NCBI GenBank assembly: GCA_038255145.1
Contig: JBBSLP010000038.1
Span: forward strand, 1 to 55,869
DNA: 55,869 nt
Direction of reading: 5' to 3'
Source of the DNA: WHTX01 sp038255145
Lineage (GTDB): Bacteria > Actinomycetota > Acidimicrobiia > Acidimicrobiales > CAIXPF01
Below are positions 52,024 to 55,869 of this stretch, one piece after another (positions within the stretch are counted from its first letter, which is position 1; the number at the start of each line of letters is the position of its first letter). The notes below the pieces were generated by a model, which worked only from the letters and a program-made list of their open reading frames with translations, was not told where the DNA came from and did not search any database. The translations under genes were made by a program, and so were the position numbers.

Positions 52024-52419
52024 TCAGGTCACCACACGGATGGTGCAGCGAGGTCCGTTCGCCCGGGCGAGTCGGGCGTCGGCGGTGATGAGGTCACACT
52101 GAAGGGCTTCGGCCAGGGCTACGTAGGCGGCGTCGTAGACGGTCACGGTCGCTCGCAGTTCGACGGCGCGCCGCATCAGTGGCCGGGTGGGGAACTGGCG
52201 CATGGGCAGGGCGGTGAGGTCGGCCACGGCCTCGCTGAGGCGGTCGTCGGTCATCGTCCTGGCGATCCACCGCTTGCGCAGGACAGCGACGGTCTCGACG
52301 TAGGCCAGGTCGGGCACGGCGAGATCGGTTCGTCCCCGCACGGCCGTCCGGGCGGTGGCGCCATCCACGCCGTCGTCGCCGACGAGGTTGGCCAGCACCG
52401 AGGCGTCGATCACCAGCAC
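52024..52419 (-). CDS. VapC PIN-domain toxin
   Basis: A 131-residue PIN protein: VLVIDASVLANLVGDDGVDG (first Asp), DLAYVETVAVLRKRW (Glu), TVYDAAYVALAEALQCDLITADARLARA (last two Asp). GTG 52419 or 52413 starts it. It is 19 bases downstream of a VapB-like antitoxin on the same strand. Confidence 0.88.
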   Translation of the reverse strand: MLVIDASVLANLVGDDGVDGATARTAVRGRTDLAVPDLAYVETVAVLRKRWIARTMTDDRLSEAVADLTALPMRQFPTRPLMRRAVELRATVTVYDAAYVALAEALQCDLITADARLARANGPRCTIRVVT

Positions 52420-52438
52420 GGAACACCGGTGCTCGTCA

Positions 52439-52663
52439 TCAGGAGCGCTCGGCGTCGAGATCGGCGACCGCCTGCTCGAAGCCGACCGCCCCACCGGATC
52501 GCCCTTCGATGCGGGCGATGACCTCATCGATCGTGGGGGTGTCCGCCAACCGGGTGAGCTCGCCGGTGAGGTACTGCTGCAGCGACATGCCTGCGGCTTC
52601 GGCTCGCCGGACGAGCTGGGCGTGGACGTGGGGCGGGAGGTCACGAACGAGGACGTTGGCCAT
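52439..52663 (-). CDS. FitA/VapB-type ribbon-helix-helix antitoxin
   Basis: A 74-residue antitoxin: MANVLVRDLPPHVHAQLVRRAEAAGMSLQQYLTGELTRLADTP is the FitA-like ribbon-helix-helix, and IDEVIARIEGRSGG the toxin-binding end. ATG 52663. The 20-base palindrome at 52730-52749 is the best candidate for its operator. Confidence 0.88.
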   Translation of the reverse strand: MANVLVRDLPPHVHAQLVRRAEAAGMSLQQYLTGELTRLADTPTIDEVIARIEGRSGGAVGFEQAVADLDAERS

Positions 52664-52729
52664 GCTTACAGAATGCTAGCTCGCACGCTGGGGAGGGAGG
52701 GTTCCGAGATGTCAGCGGGGTCGGATCTC

Positions 52730-52749
52730 GTGACCAGAATTCTGGTCAC
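52730..52749. promoter_or_regulatory. Perfect 20-base palindrome
   Basis: GTGACCAGAATTCTGGTCAC is perfectly symmetrical over 20 bases. It lies 67 bases upstream of the antitoxin start and 18 bases past the response-regulator stop, so it is either an operator for the TA module or a terminator for the regulator (no U-tract). Confidence 0.55.
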
Positions 52750-52766
52750 AGTCCTCAGTGGGGGGC

Positions 52767-53369
52767 TCATCCGGACCGGCCGCGGACGACGAGGCCGGTC
52801 TCGTAGGCGGCGACCACGAGCTGGGCCCGGTCCCGGGCCACCTCGATCAGCACCTCCCGTTCGCGCTCGGTGAGCTGATCGAGCCGGGGATCGTGGGCCT
52901 CGGCCATTGGCCGCCGGACGAAGTCCTCGATCAGCCGTCGGGTGATGCTGGGGGCGAGCAGGGCGTCACCGGCGGCGACGACCCGGACGGCGGCGAGCAG
53001 GTCGGCGGGCAGGGTGTCCTTGAGGAGGAACCCCGAGGCGCCGGCGCACAGGGCCTCGTGCACGTAGGCGTCGAGGTCGAAGGTGGTCAGGACCAGCACC
53101 CGGACCGACGCCAGGGAGGCATCGGCGGTGATGGCCCGGGTGGCTTCGAGGCCGTCCATGTCGGGCATGCGGATGTCCATCAGCAGCACGTCCGGCCGCG
53201 TCGCCCGGGCGACCTGGAGCGCTTCGAGGCCGTTGGCCGCCTCGCCCACCACCTCGATGCCCTCCTCGGACCCGAGCAGGGCAAGGAAGCCGCTGCGCAC
53301 CAGGGCCTGGTCGTCGGCCACGGCGACGCGGATGGGGCTGGAGGGGGAGGTGTGGTTGGTGACGGTCAT
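52767..53369 (-). CDS. NarL/LuxR-type response regulator lacking the HTH
   Basis: A 200-residue response regulator. The receiver domain is complete: ADD at 18-20, phosphoacceptor D65 (VLLMDIRMPDMDG), T95 and K117 (GFLLKDTL). The output domain starts correctly (DQLTEREREVLIEVAR) but goes straight to DRAQLVVAAYETGLVV, the normal C-terminus of the LuxR HTH. Roughly 35 residues in between, including the recognition helix (usually ...NAEIA...SEATVKTHV...), are deleted in frame. CCGGG repeats flank the deletion point, suggesting microhomology. The protein probably cannot bind DNA. ATG 53369 overlaps the kinase stop (ATGA). Confidence 0.88.
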   Translation of the reverse strand: MTVTNHTSPSSPIRVAVADDQALVRSGFLALLGSEEGIEVVGEAANGLEALQVARATRPDVLLMDIRMPDMDGLEATRAITADASLASVRVLVLTTFDLDAYVHEALCAGASGFLLKDTLPADLLAAVRVVAAGDALLAPSITRRLIEDFVRRPMAEAHDPRLDQLTEREREVLIEVARDRAQLVVAAYETGLVVRGRSG

Positions 53370-55461
53370 CGTGGAGGGCCGGTCCTCGTGCTGTCGGGGG
53401 AGGTCACGGGCGTATACTGGCTGGGCTCGTCGGCGGGGCGCATGCGGCTCAGCAGACGCCGGAGGTCGGCGAGCGAGGCACGGCTCGTCACCGAGATCGA
53501 CTCCAGCACCACCAGCGCGGCGGCCGGGTCGGTCTCGACCAGCTGGGACCCGGAGCCCGCCTGGAGCGAGATCGAGCGGATCGAGCCCTTGATCACCGAG
53601 CTCAGTTCCTCGGCGATGCGCAGCCGTTCGGTGGTGACGGCGAGCCGGGCCCGGCGCGACTCGGAGGCACCGGCATCCTCGTGCCCGGCGATGGTGGCGT
53701 CGCCACGCTCGCGGTCGATGCGCACCAGGTAGCCGGCCCCTGCGGCCGCGGTGGCGAACATCGCCGTCCACACCGCTCCCGCCGTGGTCAGGTCGGGGGG
53801 ATCGGACCAGGCGACGATGGCCATGGTGATGCCGATGCCCACTATCGCGCCAACGAACCGGGCCGTCGTGGCGTAGCTGCCGACGGCGTACAGGGCGATG
53901 ACCAGGGCGGCGACCACGACACCGGCGTTGTAGTCGCCGATCGTCAACGTCACCCCGAGCACGGCCACGGCCAACGCCGTCGACGCCGGGTAGCGCCGCC
54001 GGCCGATCAGCAGCAGGCAGCAACTGAGCTTGAGGAACCACGCCCACCCGTCGGTCGGGGTGAAGGTGGTAGCGCCGGTGATGCCCTCGGTGCCCCGCCC
54101 GTCGAGCAGTTCGACGACGCCGACCCCGGCGAGGGCCACGGCCAGGGCGACATCCCAGGCCAGGAGCGGCGGCCGGCGGCGGGCCCGGGTTCCGCTGGCG
54201 GCGTCGACAGCGGGGAGCGAGGTCGTGGTCGGGGACCGGTCAGCGATCGACCCGTCGATGGCCACCGGGTCGGCGGACGTGCGCAGCGTGGCCCGGACAC
54301 GGAACCCGCCGTCGGGCCTAGGGCCGGCCACCACGTCGCCGCCGTACATCTGGGCCCGCTCGGTCATGCCCGGCAGCCCGTGCCCGACCCGCCGGGGCCC
54401 CGGTTCCTGGGGGGTAGGCGCTCCCGCACCGTCGTCTTCGACGCAGACCTCGACGCGGTCCGACGACACAAGCACGCTGACGGTGGCGGTCTCGGCCCGG
54501 CGTGACGGACCACGTTGGTCAGTGCCTCCTGCACGATCCGGTAGGCGGCCAGTGAGACAGCGGCGGGCACGGCGCCGAGATCGCCCTCGGTGACGACGTC
54601 GACGGGGACGCCGGCGGCACCCACCCGGGCGCAGAGCGCTGGCACATCGGCCAGCGACGGCTCCAGGTTCGGATCGGTGGCGTCGGCGCCGTCGCGCAGG
54701 ACGTCGATCAGGCGGGCGAGCTCGCCTTCGGCATCGTTGCTGGCGGCGCGGATGGCGTCGCGGGCCCGGGCCGCCTGGGCACGCACCCGGTCGATGAGGT
54801 GGGCGCCTATCCCGGCCTGCACGGCGATGACGCTCAGTGAGTGGGCGAGCACGTCGTGCAGCTCCTGGGCCATGCGCTGCCGATCGGCGGCGGCGTCGAG
54901 CTCGGCCACCTCGACCGCGGCCTGGGCCCGGCGCTCGGCCTCGGCCGCCTGTGCCTCCTGGCGCTCCCGACGGGAGCGGATCATCCACCCGAGGGTGAAG
55001 GCCACCCCGGCGGCGAGGACACCGACGGTCGGCTCGTTGTCGAAGACGACGACGCTCACCCCGACCAGCGCCAGCACCATGGCCACCGCTCGCATGGCCA
55101 ACCGGAGCGGCAGGTGGGCGGCGGCGCTGTAGAGCCCGATGAGGAGGGCCAGGAAGCCGACGGTGTCGCCGTTGTCGGTGGCGCCGAGCAGGACGAGGAG
55201 GCCGACCACGACGGCGACCGTCCGCAGCGGCCACCGCCGGCGCCCCACCAGGGTGAGGCAGATGCCGATGGTGGCGACCCAGCCGACCAGGTCGGCGGCC
55301 GGTCGGGGATCGAGGGCGTCGACGTCGATCCCGGTGGTCAGGACGATGATGGACGTGACCACCATCAGGCCGGCCAGGGCGACGTCCCGGTGTGGCGCCG
55401 CAGGTAACCCCACACGTCGCCCCGGATGCGCACCGGGCGACCGTAACTGCGTGCCGGCCAC
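53366..55461 (-). pseudogene. Sensor histidine kinase fused to a second sensor module, frameshifted
   Basis: First kinase, about residues 1-320 from GTG 55461: membrane helices, the H-box MAQELHDVLAHSLSVIAVQAG (H202), and the N-box RIVQEALTNVVRHAG. The frame then shifts near 54497-54503, in HAGP. The ATPase end continues in the next frame (VEVCVEDDGAGAP, GHGLPGMTERAQMYGGDV). Without a stop, that frame goes on to a second set of membrane helices (WDVALAVALAGVGVVELLDG ... AVLGVTLTIGDYNAG) and a second dimerisation domain RLRIAEELSSVIKGSIRSISLQAG, where the HD of an H-box is SS. No second ATPase domain follows. The N-terminus may also be frameshifted around 55400 (GDVWGYLRRH lies in another frame). 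If the shifts are sequence errors this is a 700-residue double sensor. Confidence 0.72.
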
Positions 55462-55524
55462 GCCGCATCAGTCCAGAGGATGAGATCCGGCGGCACCGTT
55501 CGGCCCTCTCGTCCGGCCGGACGT

Positions 55525-55869
55525 TCAGCCGCAGAGGGCGGCGTCGATGATGGCGTCGTACTGGGCGTCGGCGGCCAGGTCGGCGCTGAGGTGGTCGTCG
55601 ATGGTGATCGAGTTGGCGAGGATGACGACCTGGCGTCCGTCGTGGAGGACGAGGGACCTCGACGAGTAGCCGGCGAAGCCGCCGTCGTGGCCGTAGGCGA
55701 CCCCGCAGGGCTCGGACCAGGCCATGACCCCGAGGCCGTAGGGCACGGCGTCGTCGATCGAGGGGATCATCTCGTCGAGCAAGGCCGGTTCGACGACCTC
55801 GCCGTCGAAGAGGGCGCCGTAGAAGGTGGCCGTGTCAGCGGCGTCGGCGACGATGTTCCCGGCGCCATA
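55525..55869 (-). CDS. Serine beta-lactamase-like protein, C-terminal part (partial)
   Basis: The last 114 residues of a class C beta-lactamase/esterase-type serine hydrolase. NIVADAADTATFYGAL is a common middle segment and VAYGHDGGFAGYSSRSLV is the third motif (HxG in place of KTG). The N-terminal SxxK motif lies beyond the window edge. The family includes D-aminopeptidases, esterases and beta-lactamases, so the substrate is open. It is upstream of the kinase gene on the same strand, with about 63 bases between. Confidence 0.8.
   Translation of the reverse strand, partial: YGAGNIVADAADTATFYGALFDGEVVEPALLDEMIPSIDDAVPYGLGVMAWSEPCGVAYGHDGGFAGYSSRSLVLHDGRQVVILANSITIDDHLSADLAADAQYDAIIDAALCG

Noticed and set aside
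1..55869. CRISPR array, IS element or rRNA/tRNA genes
   Set aside because: Looked for repeats with regular spacing, transposase motifs and conserved RNA sequences on both strands; none was seen.

Overview
The window is very G+C-rich, densely packed bacterial DNA with many GTG starts, ATGA/GTGA stop-start overlaps and families common in Actinomycetota (DUF3039, DUF6458, type-B L31, a SigK/RskA-like pair, several VapBC modules). The mix fits a free-living actinobacterium, possibly of the class Acidimicrobiia. That placement is inference from gene content, because no rRNA or tRNA gene is visible.

Layout. 0.2-7.9 kb: ychF, an alpha/beta hydrolase, a small gene under a consensus SOS box, an operon of a family III CoA-transferase, a DUF2461 protein and an MFS transporter, and a frameshifted N,N-dimethylformamidase-like large subunit. 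7.9-11.6 kb: an apparently lower-G+C block holding an MscS channel, a 45-residue membrane protein, two PRC-barrel proteins and a baeRF (Vms1-like) ribosome-rescue protein. 11.7-14.8 kb: a broken NDH-2, an SDR oxidoreductase and the ruins of a GH15 glycosidase. 14.8-28.1 kb: mostly housekeeping and lipid genes (second MscS, racemase-type CoA-transferase, YbaK deacylase, serB, rpmE2, a crotonase, a nicotinamidase-like protein, valS, vapBC, a degenerate GGDEF protein, cysS). 28.1-43.6 kb: MFS exporter, a dead SigJ-type sigma factor, a DUF4397 protein next to a sigma/anti-sigma pair, DUF389, a PLP decarboxylase, a PBP4-type carboxypeptidase, an MMPL transporter, a second TA pair and an acyl-CoA dehydrogenase. 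43.6-49.1 kb: small stress membrane proteins, an ABC remnant, and two coupled dynamin-like GTPases preceded by a 47-residue basic protein. 49.1-52.8 kb: three TA pairs scattered among gene fragments. 52.8-55.5 kb: a two-component system whose response regulator has lost its DNA-binding helix-turn-helix and whose kinase reads into a second, histidine-less sensor module. The window ends in a serine beta-lactamase-like gene.

Functional threads. Fatty-acid/CoA metabolism recurs (two family III CoA-transferases, crotonase, acyl-CoA dehydrogenase). Envelope and osmotic stress recur (two MscS, GlsB-like, DUF6458, MMPL, PBP4, SigK/RskA, dynamins). Decay is prominent: at least four otherwise good genes carry frameshifts, and several loci are multi-hit remnants. 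Some single-base frameshifts in G/C runs could be assembly errors. The multi-hit remnants (GH15, sigma factor, ABC, fragments at 49-51 kb) look like real decay.

The most unusual items are the low-G+C MscS/PRC/baeRF block, the kinase fusion with a helix-less regulator, the SOS-box gene, and the dynamin operon with its small upstream protein. Several convergent gene pairs are separated by strong hairpins that probably act as terminators in both directions.
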